DNA of 64,000 bases from Gilliamella sp. Lep-s35 (lineage in GTDB: Bacteria; Pseudomonadota; Gammaproteobacteria; Enterobacterales; Orbaceae): positions 95,909-159,908 of the forward strand of contig NZ_WTEX01000003.1 in NCBI RefSeq assembly GCF_009795845.1, written 5' to 3'. Each line of letters begins with the position of its first letter. Within the stretch, counting starts at the first letter, position 1. The notes under the pieces are model-generated. The model was given only the letters and a program-made list of their open reading frames with translations. It was not told where the DNA came from and did no database searches. This document shows, in pieces, positions 29,590 through 40,300 of this stretch. A program made the position numbers and the translations under genes.

Positions 29590-30513
29590 ATGAAACTTCA
29601 ACAATTACGCTATATTTTAGAAATAGCACGTTCGGGCTCAATAAATGAAGCCGCTAAGAATTTATATATTACTCAGCCAAGCTTATCAACGGCGGTGAAA
29701 GATCTAGAAACTGAATTTGGTATTGAGATTTTTGTGCGCAGTTCTAAAGGGGTTTCACTTTCACCTGATGGCGTTGAGTTTTTAGGTTATGCCAAACAAG
29801 TTTTAGATCAAGCTGAGCTATTGGAACAGCGCTACTCCAAGAAAGAACCCTCTAAGCAGCTATGCAGCATATCTACTCAACATTATGCTTTTGCGGTTAA
29901 TGCTTTTGTTAATTTAATTAAAAAGAATCAAACAGATGAGTATGAGTTTACGCTTAGGGAAACAAAAACACATGATATTATCACCGATGTTGCTAATTTA
30001 CGTAGTGAAGTTGGTATTTTGTATTTGAATGATTTTAATCAAAAAGTGATTTTACGGTTACTCAAAGAACATAGATTAACCTTTAATCCACTTTTTGAAG
30101 CTGATCCTCATGTATTTATTAGTACTCATCATCCATTATCATCCATGAAGTTATTAACTTTAGATGACTTAGAAAATTATCCTTATCTATCTTTTGAACA
30201 GGGCGAATATAACTCATTTTATTTTTCCGAAGAAATTTTAAGCACGGTTTATCATAAAAAGAGTATACACGTTAGTGATAGAGCAACCTTATTTAACCTA
30301 TTGCACGGGCTTAATGGTTATACCATTAGTACAGGGGTTTTAAGTGCTGACTTAAACGGATCTGATATTCTATCAATACCGTTAGATGTACAAGAAAAAA
30401 TCCTAATAGGCTGGATCACATCACAAAAGGCTCAACTAAGCTTGTCGGCTCAAAATTATATTGAGGCACTAAAAAAACTTATTCAAGAAGAGTATGGTTT
30501 TGAACTCAAATAA
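29590..30513 (+). CDS. LysR-type transcriptional regulator
   Basis: The N-terminal winged HTH is clear (LRYILEIARSGSINEAAKNLY, TQPSLSTAVKDLETEFGIEI, VRSSKGVSLSPDGVEFL), followed by a linker helix and a substrate-binding domain from about residue 90. The frame opens seven codons earlier, but the ATG at 29590 matches the usual family N-terminus and gives 307 residues. I cannot assign the regulon or ligand. The effector domain is not like CysB, MetR or OxyR. It stands alone, without an adjacent divergent target gene, and carries a 41-bp repeat in its upstream region. Confidence 0.88.
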   Translation: MKLQQLRYILEIARSGSINEAAKNLYITQPSLSTAVKDLETEFGIEIFVRSSKGVSLSPDGVEFLGYAKQVLDQAELLEQRYSKKEPSKQLCSISTQHYAFAVNAFVNLIKKNQTDEYEFTLRETKTHDIITDVANLRSEVGILYLNDFNQKVILRLLKEHRLTFNPLFEADPHVFISTHHPLSSMKLLTLDDLENYPYLSFEQGEYNSFYFSEEILSTVYHKKSIHVSDRATLFNLLHGLNGYTISTGVLSADLNGSDILSIPLDVQEKILIGWITSQKAQLSLSAQNYIEALKKLIQEEYGFELK

Positions 30514-30539
30514 AGCCTATTGTTAACAAATAAATCAAA

Positions 30540-30567
30540 TTGCTATTTTTATAAATTTCAGTATAAT
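30540..30567 (+). promoter_or_regulatory. Sigma-70-type promoter of rpsO
   Basis: TTGCTA and a perfect TATAAT are separated by 16 bases, about 95 bases before the rpsO start. Confidence 0.55.
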
Positions 30568-30661
30568 TGTCCGGTTCATATATGTATGCTATGAATACTC
30601 AAGAGTGTCTGAATTAGAGATCGGTCGCTCTATATTTAATGCTAATTTTAAGAGGTTTATT

Positions 30662-30931
30662 ATGTCTCTAACTGTAGAAACTAAAGCGAAAATCGTTGCT
30701 GAATATGGTCGTGGTACTAACGATACAGGTTCAACTGAAGTTCAAGTTGCTCTTTTAACTGCACGAATTAATGATTTACAAGGTCATTTTTCTGAGCATA
30801 AAAAAGATCACCATAGTCGTCGTGGATTATTACGTATGGTATCTAGTCGTCGTAAATTATTAGATTATTTACGTCGTAAAGATATTGAACGTTATAACCA
30901 ACTGATTAAAAAACTAGGTTTACGTCGCTAA
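30662..30931 (+). CDS. rpsO: 30S ribosomal protein S15
   Basis: S15 is a primary 16S rRNA-binding protein of the small subunit platform. The 89 residues (same as E. coli) include [39 protein letters not shown] and [12 protein letters not shown]. The ATG at 30662 follows AAGAGG; the frame is open upstream but the extension is not homologous. A strong terminator and then pnp follow, as in E. coli. Confidence 0.98.
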   Translation: MSLTVETKAKIVAEYGRGTNDTGSTEVQVALLTARINDLQGHFSEHKKDHHSRRGLLRMVSSRRKLLDYLRRKDIERYNQLIKKLGLRR

Positions 30932-30945
30932 TTATTATCTACTTG

Positions 30946-30968
30946 AAAAGAGGCTTAGGCCTCTTTTT
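30946..30968 (+). terminator. Rho-independent terminator of rpsO
   Basis: Nine-base arms AAAAGAGGC / GCCTCTTTT with loop TTAG and a T run lie 14 bases after the rpsO stop. Confidence 0.9.
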
Positions 30969-31064
30969 CGTTGTGAAAAATCGATGCTCTGATATAATAT
31001 TGAGCGTTAAAAATTATTATTTTATGTAAGCCAACAAAGTAAAGATTATATCTCATGTTTCGCG

Positions 31065-31107
31065 CGACTAATGAGAACTCTATAATTTATAGATTTGTCA
31101 TTAGTCG
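31065..31107 (+). promoter_or_regulatory. pnp leader stem-loop (probable RNase III / PNPase autocontrol site)
   Basis: CGACTAATGA / TCATTAGTCG form a perfect 10-bp outer stem, with an inner CTATAA / TTATAG stem inside the loop, 134 bases upstream of pnp. In E. coli a long pnp leader hairpin is cut by RNase III and then used by PNPase to destabilise its own mRNA. The role here is inferred from position. Confidence 0.6.
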
Positions 31108-31240
31108 TGACAGTGAAATAATCTTTTTGTTGTTGTATATATCCCCACATTGTTGAAGAGAATATCAATAAGCGTAACGTAATGTTGCGTCCTGTCGAAA
31201 TATCAAACTTCAACATAACAAATAACAAGAGGACATTATT

Positions 31241-33361
31241 TTGTTTAATCCGACATGTCAAAAATTTCAATATGGTCGTCATACAGTGACTTTAGAAACT
31301 GGTATTATGGCTCGTCAAGCAACCGCAGCAGTTATGGTTAATATGGATGATACGGCTGTATTTGTCACGGTTGTTGCAAATAAAAAAGTAAAAGAAGGTC
31401 AATACTTCTTCCCATTGACAGTTAATTACCAAGAACGTACCTATGCTGCAGGGCGTATTCCTGGTGGATTTTTTAAACGTGAAGGTCGTCCAAGTGAAGG
31501 TGAAACTCTAATTGCACGTTTAATCGACCGCCCGCTTCGTCCATTATTTCCTGAAGGATTTGTTAATGAAATCCAAATTATTGCAACCGTTGTTTCGGTT
31601 AATCCCGAGGTGAGCCCTGACCTAGTTGCAATGATTGGTGCTTCTGCTGCACTTTGCTTATCTGGTGTTCCATTCCACGGCCCTATTGGTGCTGCACGTG
31701 TTGGCTTTATTAATGATGAATTTGTATTAAATCCATCAGTAAAAGAGCTTGCAGCCAGTCGTCTAGATTTAGTTGTTGCGGGCACAAAAAGTGCAGTATT
31801 AATGGTTGAATCTGAAGCTGATTTACTCACTGAAGATCAAATGTTAGCAGCGGTAGTATTTGGTCATGAACAACAACAAGTTGTTATTGATAATATTAAC
31901 GAATTTGTAGAAAAAGCCAATTGTGAAAAATGGGATTGGGTAGCACCGGCTAAAAATGAAGTGCTATATAACGCCATTGTTGAACTAGCTAAAGATCGTT
32001 TGGGCGAAGCTTATCGTATTACTGAAAAACAAGCACGTTATGAACAAATTGATTTAATCAAAGAAGAAGTTTTAGCCAAGCTAAAAGAACAAAATGAAGA
32101 GCTTGATGAAAACGAAGTGATTAATATTATTGTTGATTTAGAAAGCCAAATTGTTCGTCAGCGTGTTATTGCCGGTGAACCACGGATTGATGGTCGTGAA
32201 AAAGATATGATTCGTGCACTTGATATCCGTACTAATGTTTTACCAAGAACACATGGTAGCGCATTGTTTACTCGAGGCGAAACTCAGGCACTAGTTACTG
32301 CAACATTAGGTACAGAGCGTGACGCACAAATCATTGATGAGTTAACTGGTGAATATACTGAGCGGTTCTTACTTCATTACAATTTTCCTCCATACTCTGT
32401 TGGCGAAACAGGCATGGTTGGCTCACCAAAACGCCGAGAAATTGGTCATGGTCGCCTAGCTAAACGAGGTGTTGCGGCTGTAATGCCAAGCCGTGAAGAA
32501 TTTCCATATACTGTTCGAGTAGTGTCTGAAATTACTGAGTCAAATGGTTCATCTTCAATGGCTTCTGTTTGTGGTGCTTCACTTGCGCTTATGGATGCAG
32601 GGGTACCAATCAAATCATCTGTTGCTGGTATTGCAATGGGATTAGTAAAAGAAGGTGATCAGTTTGTCGTATTATCCGATATTCTTGGTGACGAAGACCA
32701 TCTTGGTGATATGGACTTTAAAGTAGCAGGTACACGCGAAGGTGTTAGTGCATTGCAAATGGATATCAAAATTGAAGGTATCACTAAAGAAATTATGCAA
32801 GTAGCACTTAATCAAGCTAAAGGTGCTCGTTTACACATTTTAGGTGTAATGGAACAAGCAATTAATAAGCCTCGCCAAGAAATTTCAGAATTTGCACCAC
32901 GTATTTATACAATGAATGTAAATCCTGACAAAATTCGCGATATTATCGGTAAAGGTGGCGCAACAATTCGGGCTTTAACCGAAGAAACAGGAACAACTAT
33001 TGAAATCACTGATGATGGTACTGTTAAGATTGCAGCTTCAGATGGCAATAAAGCCAAAGATGCTATGGCACGTATTACTAACTTAGTTGCTGATGTCGAA
33101 ATTGGTAAAATTTATACAGGTAAAGTGACAAGAATCGTTGATTTTGGTGCTTTTGTGTCGGTTATTGGTGGTAAAGAAGGACTTGTTCATGTGTCCCAAA
33201 TTGCCGATCATCGAGTTGAAAAAGTGGCTGACTACTTAAAAGTAGGTCAAGAAGTGAATGTTAAAGTACTAGAAATTGATCGCCAAGGTAGAATCCGTTT
33301 GAGCATGAAAGATGCTGTTGAGTCAACATCTGCATCAGAAACAGAACCAAGCGCAGAATAA
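31241..33361 (+). CDS. pnp: Polynucleotide phosphorylase
   Basis: PNPase is the phosphorolytic 3'-5' exoribonuclease of the degradosome. Two RNase PH domains are visible ([20 protein letters not shown] at the N-terminus; [20 protein letters not shown] and [19 protein letters not shown] in the second), then a KH domain ([20 protein letters not shown], from about residue 555) and an S1 domain ([20 protein letters not shown]). It has 706 residues (E. coli 711). The start is TTG, preceded by AGAGGA; E. coli pnp also starts with TTG. Confidence 0.98.
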   Translation: MFNPTCQKFQYGRHTVTLETGIMARQATAAVMVNMDDTAVFVTVVANKKVKEGQYFFPLTVNYQERTYAAGRIPGGFFKREGRPSEGETLIARLIDRPLRPLFPEGFVNEIQIIATVVSVNPEVSPDLVAMIGASAALCLSGVPFHGPIGAARVGFINDEFVLNPSVKELAASRLDLVVAGTKSAVLMVESEADLLTEDQMLAAVVFGHEQQQVVIDNINEFVEKANCEKWDWVAPAKNEVLYNAIVELAKDRLGEAYRITEKQARYEQIDLIKEEVLAKLKEQNEELDENEVINIIVDLESQIVRQRVIAGEPRIDGREKDMIRALDIRTNVLPRTHGSALFTRGETQALVTATLGTERDAQIIDELTGEYTERFLLHYNFPPYSVGETGMVGSPKRREIGHGRLAKRGVAAVMPSREEFPYTVRVVSEITESNGSSSMASVCGASLALMDAGVPIKSSVAGIAMGLVKEGDQFVVLSDILGDEDHLGDMDFKVAGTREGVSALQMDIKIEGITKEIMQVALNQAKGARLHILGVMEQAINKPRQEISEFAPRIYTMNVNPDKIRDIIGKGGATIRALTEETGTTIEITDDGTVKIAASDGNKAKDAMARITNLVADVEIGKIYTGKVTRIVDFGAFVSVIGGKEGLVHVSQIADHRVEKVADYLKVGQEVNVKVLEIDRQGRIRLSMKDAVESTSASETEPSAE

Positions 33362-33386
33362 AAATATTATTCACTAGGGGATAAAA

Positions 33387-34247
33387 ATGAAATTATTCAA
33401 CCTGAGAACTGTATGCTGCTTTTTGCTAGCTGTTGCTTTGTTGTCAGGTTGTTCTAATTCTCAGTATTTACTGGCTGTTCCTGAGCAAGTTTCATATGAT
33501 GATGAATTAAAAATTGCTCAGATCAGTCAGCAATTGTCACGAAAAAATCTTGACACTGTAACGCGGATGCAGCTCATATTTGAACGTGGTATTGTTTATG
33601 ATTCATTAGGTTTTAAAGCATTTGCACAAAGTGATTTTTCGTATTTGTTAGGTTTTAATCCGGAAGTTCCTGACATTTACAACTTTTTAGGAACTTATGC
33701 ATTAAGAGATGGTGATTTTGATACAGCTTTGATGTCGTTTAATACTACATTAGAGCTTGATCCCACTTATACTTATGCATATTTAAATCGTGCTATTACG
33801 TTGTATCGTACAGGCCATTATCAAGCTGCAGAGCGTGATGCATTACGGTTTTATCAATATGATGTGAATGAACCTATTAGAATTTTATGGCTTTATTTGA
33901 TTGAAAAGGAAAATGATAATAAAGCCGCCAAAAATGAGCTACAAAAACGTTATAATCTAATTAATGATAAAACGATTTATAGTGGCAATATTATTGCATT
34001 TTATTTAGGAAAAATAAGCGAGTCTAAATTAATGCAAAACCTTCAACAAGGTGTCGAGAATAATCGGCAGTTAGCTGAACGCCTTTGTGAAGCCTACTTT
34101 TACTTAGGTAAATATTATCAAAGTAAAGGTGACAACGAGCGTGCCAAAATGTTATTTAAATATGCTTTAGCCAATAATATTTATAACTATGTTGAACATC
34201 AACAGGCACTCTATGAAATGAAGTTACTTGAAGAAAAAGAAAAGTAA
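33387..34247 (+). CDS. nlpI: Lipoprotein NlpI
   Basis: NlpI is an outer-membrane lipoprotein with tetratricopeptide repeats; it is the adaptor for Prc-mediated degradation of MepS and scaffolds peptidoglycan enzymes. The lipobox is LLSGC (Cys about residue 22). TPR units follow, such as PDIYNFLGTYALRDGDFDTA and YTYAYLNRAITLYRTGHYQA. It has 286 residues (E. coli 294). It sits between pnp and deaD as in enterics. Prc is encoded at 24 kb. Confidence 0.95.
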   Translation: MKLFNLRTVCCFLLAVALLSGCSNSQYLLAVPEQVSYDDELKIAQISQQLSRKNLDTVTRMQLIFERGIVYDSLGFKAFAQSDFSYLLGFNPEVPDIYNFLGTYALRDGDFDTALMSFNTTLELDPTYTYAYLNRAITLYRTGHYQAAERDALRFYQYDVNEPIRILWLYLIEKENDNKAAKNELQKRYNLINDKTIYSGNIIAFYLGKISESKLMQNLQQGVENNRQLAERLCEAYFYLGKYYQSKGDNERAKMLFKYALANNIYNYVEHQQALYEMKLLEEKEK

Positions 34248-34602
34248 CATGGGTCATGCCAGTTTTAAAAGTGAAAATATTGTTATAGCGGAGTTCTGAT
34301 TTGCCAAATAATATATTCTCAACATTAAATAATGTAATTAACTTTATTCCTCGATAATATAAATATTAATTAGCTCTAAGTTTATTTATTATGCATATCG
34401 AATACTTGTTGAGTTGATATTGGCAGTTAGTTATTGGGGTGAGTTGTAAATTTTCAATTTAGTGAGCTGGCATAAATTTATATCTGCTTTTTTATTTAGT
34501 TTAACAAAAATGAGAAACACAAAATTGTGTTAGTTAATAACCATCAATTTTTGTTAACTAAATATACAAGTTTATATATTCAAAATTTATAAGCGAGTTT
34601 AC
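34248..34602 (+). promoter_or_regulatory. Long deaD leader with two adjacent hairpins
   Basis: This 355-base gap holds no convincing gene. Just before deaD there are two back-to-back inverted repeats: ACACAA-AA-TTGTGT at 34517-34530 and TTAGTTAA / TTAACTAA at 34530-34561. A long structured leader is typical of the cold-induced deaD/csdA gene. Confidence 0.5.
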
Positions 34603-36369
34603 ATGACAACAGAAGTTTCTTTTATTGACCTTGGTTTATCCGAGGATATTCTTAACGCATTAAATGATCTTGGTTTTAGCAAACCATCACCGATTCAATC
34701 TGAGTGTATTCCTTTACTATTAGAAGGTAACGATGTATTGGGAATGGCACAAACAGGTAGTGGCAAAACGGCTGCGTTTTCAATCCCTTTCTTAATGAAT
34801 ATTGATGCAAACTTAAAAGCACCACAACTTTTAGTATTAGCGCCAACCCGTGAGTTGGCAATACAAGTTGCTGATGCGTGTTCTGAATATTCAAAATATA
34901 TGAAAGGAGTGAAAGTACTTGCTCTATATGGTGGTCAACGTTATGACGTTCAGTTACGTGCGTTAAAACAAGGTCCACAAATTGTAGTTGGTACACCAGG
35001 TCGTTTATTAGATCACCTTAATCGTAAAACATTAGATCTTTCAAACCTTAAAGGTTTAGTTCTTGACGAAGCAGATGAAATGTTAAGAATGGGCTTTATT
35101 GATGATGTTGAAAGCATCATGGCAACTATTCCTGAAAATCACCAAACAGCGTTATTTTCGGCAACGATGCCAGCACCTATTCGTCGTATTACTAAGCGAT
35201 TTATGCATAACCCTAAAGAAGTTCAAATTAAAGGAACCAATCAAACAGCCCCTGATATTGACCAAAGTTATTGGCTTGTTCGTGGTATGCGTAAAAACGA
35301 AGCAATTGTTCGCTTCTTAGAAGCAGAAGATTTTGATGCGGCTATTATTTTTGTTCGAACAAAATCAGCCACTTTAGATGTGGCAGAAGTGCTTGAAAAG
35401 CACGGCTATAGTTGTGCTGCATTAAATGGTGATATGACGCAACAATTGCGTGAACAAACATTAGATCGTTTACGTAATGGTCGTTTAGATATATTAATTG
35501 CAACTGATGTTGCTGCTCGTGGTTTAGATGTTGAGCGTATTAGCTTAGTTATCAATTATGATATCACGCTAGATTCTGAATCTTATGTTCACCGTATAGG
35601 GCGTACAGGTCGTGCTGGTCGTGCTGGTCGTGCTATTTTATTTGTTGATAGCCGTGAACGTCGTTTACTTAAGAATATCGAACAAACTATCAAAAAACCG
35701 ATTCCAGAAGTCGGATTGCCATCAAAAGAGCTACTTGAACAGCGTCGTTTAGCTAAATTTACTGAGCAAGTCCAGAAACAACTTGAAAGTAGTGATTTAG
35801 ATGAATACCAAAAGTTATTAGAACAAATACAAGCTGATAGCGGAGCTGATCTTGAAACGATTGCAACCGCTTTATTAAAATTAGCACAAGGGGAACGCCC
35901 TTTAATTTTGCCACCAGATCCAGTGTTTAAACCATCGCGCGAAATGCGAGATCGTGATAATCGTGGCAGTGAACGCCGTTTACGTGGTGATAACCGTGAA
36001 TCTCCAAAACGTCGAGAGCGACGCGATGTTGGTGATATGGATATGTATCGTATTGAAGTTGGCAAAGAAAACGGTATTGAAGTTCGTCATATTGTAGGGG
36101 CTATTGCTAATGAAGCTGATATTAGTAGTCGTTACATTGGTAATATTAAGCTTTATGAGACTTATTCAACAGTTGAATTACCAAAAGGAATGCCTAAAGA
36201 CATATTGAAACACTTTGAAAAAGTAAGAGTGCTTAACCAACCAATGAAAATGAGCCTTGTTAGTGGTAGTAAATCTGAAGCAAAACGAGGTCGTAAAGGC
36301 AGTAAATCCGATACTTCTGATAAAGGATTTGCTAAAAAACGTGGTCGGCCATCAGCACCTAAATTCTAA
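34603..36369 (+). CDS. deaD: ATP-dependent RNA helicase DeaD (CsdA)
   Basis: DeaD is a DEAD-box helicase active in cold-shock ribosome assembly and mRNA decay. The motifs are in order: Q motif near residue 30, [12 protein letters not shown] (I), PTRELA (Ia), [15 protein letters not shown] (II), SATMP (III), the helicase C motifs [15 protein letters not shown] and [16 protein letters not shown] charged linker (about 450-480) and the DbpA-like RNA-binding domain follow ([20 protein letters not shown]), then a basic tail. It has 588 residues, about 40 fewer than E. coli, mostly in the tail. Confidence 0.96.
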   Translation: MTTEVSFIDLGLSEDILNALNDLGFSKPSPIQSECIPLLLEGNDVLGMAQTGSGKTAAFSIPFLMNIDANLKAPQLLVLAPTRELAIQVADACSEYSKYMKGVKVLALYGGQRYDVQLRALKQGPQIVVGTPGRLLDHLNRKTLDLSNLKGLVLDEADEMLRMGFIDDVESIMATIPENHQTALFSATMPAPIRRITKRFMHNPKEVQIKGTNQTAPDIDQSYWLVRGMRKNEAIVRFLEAEDFDAAIIFVRTKSATLDVAEVLEKHGYSCAALNGDMTQQLREQTLDRLRNGRLDILIATDVAARGLDVERISLVINYDITLDSESYVHRIGRTGRAGRAGRAILFVDSRERRLLKNIEQTIKKPIPEVGLPSKELLEQRRLAKFTEQVQKQLESSDLDEYQKLLEQIQADSGADLETIATALLKLAQGERPLILPPDPVFKPSREMRDRDNRGSERRLRGDNRESPKRRERRDVGDMDMYRIEVGKENGIEVRHIVGAIANEADISSRYIGNIKLYETYSTVELPKGMPKDILKHFEKVRVLNQPMKMSLVSGSKSEAKRGRKGSKSDTSDKGFAKKRGRPSAPKF

Positions 36370-36376
36370 TGTATTG

Positions 36377-36398
36377 ACCTCTGCCATTCGGCAGAGGT
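36377..36398 (+). terminator. Rho-independent terminator of deaD
   Basis: Perfect 9-bp arms ACCTCTGCC / GGCAGAGGT with loop ATTC, eight bases after the deaD stop, are followed by ATCTTTAATTCCTTTT. Confidence 0.85.
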
Positions 36399-36551
36399 AT
36401 CTTTAATTCCTTTTATCTCAACTAACAACATAGTTTAGTAGCCACATACTGCATCATATTCAGCTAGATAACAAAACAGAGTTAGCGCTTTGCCCTAAGT
36501 TATGATTAAGAGTATACTATTACAAATATTAACAGTTAATTAGAGGTAAGC

Positions 36552-36848
36552 ATGACAGATTCTTTAAACAAATGTAAAGCAAATGAAACAGCAGCATGTT
36601 GTTGTGTGGATGTTGGCACAATAATTGACAATGAAGATTGTAGTGCAGCGTATGAACATATTTTTGCGACAGAGTCAGAAGCACAAGCTAAATTAGACTT
36701 ATTGACTCAGGCAGCCAAAGATGTTGCAACTGAACCATGTGAAATTACAAGCAATATTGAAAAGGCAGACAATGGTTTTAAACTTACTGCTAATTTCACT
36801 TTTTGTTGCGGTGCAGAATGCATGATTTTCCAATTAAAATTACGCTAA
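36552..36848 (+). CDS. yfcZ: YfcZ/YiiS family protein (DUF406)
   Basis: This is a 98-residue cytosolic protein of unknown function. It matches E. coli YfcZ closely: ACCCVDVGTIIDNEDCSAAY at the N-terminus, EPCEITSN in the centre and the C-terminal FTFCCGAECMIFQLKLR. The conserved cysteine clusters (CCC, CC and others) suggest metal or redox chemistry, but nothing is established. In E. coli it lies beside fadIJ; here it abuts sixA directly, ten bases upstream. Confidence 0.9.
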   Translation: MTDSLNKCKANETAACCCVDVGTIIDNEDCSAAYEHIFATESEAQAKLDLLTQAAKDVATEPCEITSNIEKADNGFKLTANFTFCCGAECMIFQLKLR

Positions 36849-36858
36849 TTGAATATTG

Positions 36859-37317
36859 ATGAAAGTTTGTATTATGAGACACGGCGAAGCAGGGTTTTCT
36901 GCTTCATCGGATTCGGCTCGCAAGTTAACAAATTATGGTATTGAACAGTCAAATCAAGCAGGACTATGGCTTAAACAACAAAATTACCAATTTGATTTTG
37001 GTTTAGTGAGCCCTTATTTACGTGCTCAACAAACGTTAACCGAATTATCATCACACGTTAATGTTGCAAAAGTTGAAACTAATCAATTTTTAGTGCCTGG
37101 CGGTAGTCCATCTTATATTGCCGATATGCTAACGATGTTGTTAAATGATGGTATTGAAAATGTGATTATTGTATCGCATTTGCCATTAGTGGGCTATTTA
37201 GTTAATGAACTGTGTCCGCAAGTTGCTCCTCCTATGTTTTCTACTGCTGCAATTGCTTGTATTAGTTTATTACCAAACTCTGCAGGAAATCTTGAATGGT
37301 TTCATCAAGCGGAGTAA
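36859..37317 (+). CDS. sixA: Phosphohistidine phosphatase SixA
   Basis: SixA is a small histidine phosphatase that dephosphorylates phosphohistidine proteins; in E. coli it acts on NPr of the nitrogen PTS. The catalytic RHG motif is CIMRHGEAG at residues 4-12, and the second His is in IIVSHLPLVGYLV near residue 110. The ATG at 36859 gives 152 residues (E. coli 161); a TTG one codon earlier is less likely. Its 3' end overlaps recB by 22 bases. Confidence 0.92.
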   Translation: MKVCIMRHGEAGFSASSDSARKLTNYGIEQSNQAGLWLKQQNYQFDFGLVSPYLRAQQTLTELSSHVNVAKVETNQFLVPGGSPSYIADMLTMLLNDGIENVIIVSHLPLVGYLVNELCPQVAPPMFSTAAIACISLLPNSAGNLEWFHQAE

Positions 37318-40300
37318 AAAAACTTAATCTTTTTGATTTACCTTTAACGGGCCGAACTTTAATTGAAGCATCGGCAGGAACGGGTAAAACTTATTCTCTT
37401 GCCTTTATTTACTTAAGATTATTATTGGGCATAGGTCAAAATAGTTATCCAAGGCCTTTAAATGTTAACGAAATTCTGGTTGTAACTTTTACCAAAGCGG
37501 CAACTCAAGAACTTCGATCGCGGATAAGGCAAAATATTCAAGAACTGCGAATAGGGCTATTACAAGGACATCATAAAGATCCTATTTATCAACAACTCAT
37601 TGAATTAATTGTTGATCGCAAGTGGGCTGTGCAACAACTTACTGTTGCTCAACAGTCAATGGATGATGCAGCAATTTATACTATACATAGTTTTTGCCAA
37701 CGAATACTAACTAGCCATGCATTTGAATCGGGTGTTTTATTTGAGCAAAAGCTAATCTCTGATGAATATGAATTAAAATTAAGAGTAACCCAAGATTTTT
37801 GGCGTCACAATTTTACACCGCTTGATAAACCACTTGCTTATTTAGTGCTTGCTACATGGCAAGATCCAACGGCATTGCTAAAAGACATCAGCCCTTATTT
37901 AGGGTTAGATTTCAACAATGCTGACAAGGTAAACTTAGATATAAGTACAACAATAAAGCTTTTTTACCAACAAAGTTATGAAAAAATTGAAAATATTAAA
38001 CAATCTTGGCTAGCTTTGTCTGAAAAATTAGTTGAAATCATTACACAATCAGGTGTCAGCAAACAATCATATAGTAGCCGAAATCTACCTAATTGGGTAA
38101 ATAAAGTCTCTACATGGGCTAACAGTGAAACTCGAACGTTTGAATTGCCCAATGAACTTGAAAAATTTAAGCAATCAGTTTTAATCGAAAAGACGAAAGA
38201 AGGAAAAAGTGTTCCATATCATTCGTTTTTTGAACAAATTGACGAACTATATAAACAACCTTTTGATCTACGAAGTCAAATTTTAATGGATATCGTCAGC
38301 GTAATTCAAAAAGGGGTCTATAACGAAAAAATCAAAAATGGCGAGATGAGTTTTGACGATCTCATTTGGCAACTAAATCGCGCACTAAAAGCAAAAACAG
38401 GTGATCGATTGGCACAAAGTATAGCCTCAAAATATTGTGTTGCTTTAATTGACGAATTCCAAGATACCGATCCTACTCAATATCAAATTTTTGACCGTAT
38501 TTATGACAAGCAAAAGCTAGATCAAGGTCTACTATTTATTGGTGATCCAAAACAAGCAATATACAGCTTTCGAGGTGCTGATATATTCACTTACTTAAAA
38601 GCTAAACAATCGACAGGGGAAAATTCTTTTACCATGGATGTAAACCATCGTTCATCAGCTTCGATGGTTAAAGCGGTTAACCAATTATTTTCTAATTGTG
38701 ATAATCCATTTATATTTAATGATATTCCTTTTTTGCCTATGGATGTGGCACAGCGAAACCAGCAAAAATTCCTACAAGTTAATAACCAAAAAATTGCTGC
38801 ATTAACGGCTTATTTATTGCCTGATGATATTACCACGAATGCAGATTACCAAGAACATATAGGAAGTTGTTGTGCTAGCCAAATTGTGACTTTGTTATCT
38901 AATTCTTCACTATTCATTGATAACGAAAGCGAACAACGCTCAGTAACTACTGCTGATATTGCAATCTTAGTGCGCACAGGTCGGGAAGCTGAAATTATCC
39001 AACAAAAATTGTCAAATTGTGGTGTTAAAAGTGTTTATTTATCAAATAATAGTAGTGTCTTTTCTTCTATTGAGGCAAAAGATGTATTGAACCTATTGCA
39101 AGCTGTTTTAATGCCAGAAAACGAAACAACACTAAGATTAGCATTAATGACCTCGCTATTAGGTCAAACCATGACAGACCTTGAACAAATCACTGATGAT
39201 CAAGATAAATGGGAAAGTTTGGTGGAAGAATTCAAACAATATCAAGCAATTTGGCAATATTATGGTGTATTGGTTATGTTACGCCGAATGATGAAAAAAC
39301 GGCATCTAGCTGAAAACATCTTAGCTCGCCAAGATGGTGAGCGAATATTAACTAACTTAATGCATTTGGGTGAACTACTTCAAGATGCATCTGATGAATT
39401 AGACAGCCCGCATGCTTTAATTCGTTGGTTGACAAAACAAATTGTTAGTCCAGATCCTAATTTAGAAAATCATCAGCAACGCCTTGAAAGTGATGAAAAT
39501 CTTGTCAAAATCATAACTATTCACAAATCTAAGGGGTTAGAATTTCCTGTTGTTTGGTTACCCTTTATTTCGATGTATCGTGAGTCTGATAACCAATTTT
39601 ACCACGATAAGAACAATGACTATCAACCAACTTATGCATGGGTATTGACTGACGAAATTAAGCAACAAATAGAAGATGAACGCCTTGCTGAAGATTTACG
39701 ACTATTATATGTTGCAATGACTCGTTCAGTTTATCATTGCAGTATAGGGCTTGCTCCTTTGAAAAAAAGCCGATCTGCTATAAACTATTTACTAAAAGGG
39801 GAATTAAGAACAATTGCCAATATGGCTCATTTAATTGATATCCAATTGCCAATAGAAAGCAAACAATATAACCCTCCAATTCTACCAAATCAATCATTAT
39901 CGGCTAACGTATTTTCGTGTAATATCTCAAACAGTTGGCGAGTGACAAGCTATACTGAATTACAAAAACATAATCATAGTATATTAGATTATAATTCGGA
40001 TATTATTAATGATTGGGATGAGTCTGCACTCGCATCTGATACTGTGCAACCAGACGATTTACCATACGATATTCATCACTTTCCTAAAGGTGCATATGTT
40101 GGCACATTAATGCATAGCATGATGGAAAATATCAGCTCAGATAACCTTGATGAACTATCTGAAAAAATGATAAAAAAGCTTAATTTAGATTCGATATGGA
40201 ATAAGGTAATAACAAAATGGATACAACAAATACTTTTAACACAATTACAAGAACCGAATCTAATATTATCACAAGTATTAAAAGGGCAGTGCATTAACGA

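Noticed and set aside
34301..34357. An 18-residue TTG-start frame between nlpI and deaD, considered as a yrbN-like leader peptide
   Set aside because: GGAG precedes it, but I could not match it to YrbN with any confidence, and short AT-rich frames are expected by chance.
35589..36065. A 158-codon minus-strand frame opposite deaD
   Set aside because: Its Ser/Arg-rich translation is the complement of the charged deaD linker and helicase C region; it has no family features.
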